This document shows, piece after piece, positions 14,582 to 14,725 of a stretch of DNA of 14,725 bases. A program made the translations under genes and the position numbers. Numbering within the stretch: position 1 is the first letter of the stretch; each line of letters starts with the position of its first letter. Origin of the DNA: Candidatus Aerophobota bacterium (lineage in GTDB: Bacteria; Aerophobota; Aerophobia; Aerophobales; B3-G15); the NCBI GenBank assembly GCA_030615365.1, contig JAUWZM010000062.1, forward strand, positions 1-14,725. Reading direction: 5' to 3'. Below the pieces are notes generated by a model. It worked only from the letters and a program-made list of their open reading frames with translations, made no database searches and had not been told where the DNA came from.

Positions 14582-14725
14582 ATGGCTACCTCAACCAGTT
14601 GAATCCCAACAAAATCAGGTAATTGTTTCTTAGTCTCAGGATCCATTTCTTCTAAGCATAATTCAATTACCTCTTTAAGATTCTTTTGGAGTTCATCCAG
14701 AGTCTCTGCTTGAGTATGTGCACCA
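14578..14725 (-). CDS. hicB: HicB-type antitoxin, second module, 5' end beyond window
   Basis: Only the last 48 codons are in the window: GAHTQAETLDELQKNLKEVI, then an acidic stretch, and the end PDFVGIQLVEVAI. The TQAETLDELQKNLKEVIEL helix is the typical second half of the HicB fold, and the short tail after it suggests a form without a DNA-binding domain. It overlaps the hicA TTG start by 4 bp. It is predicted to bind and block the downstream HicA. The N-terminal strands and promoter lie past the right edge. Confidence 0.85.
   Translation of the reverse strand, partial: GAHTQAETLDELQKNLKEVIELCLEEMDPETKKQLPDFVGIQLVEVAI

Noticed and set aside
1..14725. CRISPR arrays, tRNA and rRNA genes, insertion-sequence transposases, integrase
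   Set aside because: Looked for on both strands; none seen.

Overview
The window looks like a piece of an uncultured bacterial chromosome of low to moderate GC. It has strong GGAGG-type ribosome sites, several kinds of short palindromic repeats between genes, and a DNA-repair protein ending in a bacterial sliding-clamp motif. I cannot name the phylum from the sequence. Almost all genes lie on the minus strand; the iron alcohol dehydrogenase at 8136-9314 is the only clear plus-strand gene.

Left part (1-9314), ordinary chromosome. From left to right: the N-terminal 595 codons of a secreted papain-like protease that runs off the left edge; a repeat-filled gap; a tight three-gene unit read leftward, made of an endonuclease Q-UvrD helicase fusion, a 4-oxalocrotonate-tautomerase-like protein and an O6-alkylguanine-DNA alkyltransferase (ogt); an ADP-ribosylglycohydrolase; a second repeat-filled gap with a small frameshifted reading frame; and the divergent alcohol dehydrogenase. 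The fusion protein and ogt suggest a small operon for deaminated and alkylated bases.

Right part (about 9544-14725), accessory DNA. Every gene is on the minus strand: a truncated membrane protein, a GNAT acetyltransferase, a flavin-reductase-like protein, an SDR epimerase, a stand-alone C-terminal domain of alanyl-tRNA synthetase, and two hicBA toxin-antitoxin modules. Several of these genes are followed directly by a 76-89 bp imperfect palindrome. Three of the palindromes (10621-10707, 13322-13410, 14047-14122) belong to one family, with a TAACA box, a 9-11 bp stem, a conserved GGTTCG and CCC(A/C)AAT interior, and an AAC(G/A)TTA end. A fourth (12626-12708) has perfect RYYYAAC and GTTRRRY ends. 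This is the layout of an integron cassette array with attC sites. No integrase lies in the window; given the gene direction it should lie beyond 14725.

The array also shows decay and rearrangement: a second, broken copy of the synthetase domain sits next to a half palindrome, a 20-bp motif recurs exactly at two array positions, and the membrane protein at the left end is cut short. The cassette interpretation is an inference from sequence structure and has not been tested by folding or database search.
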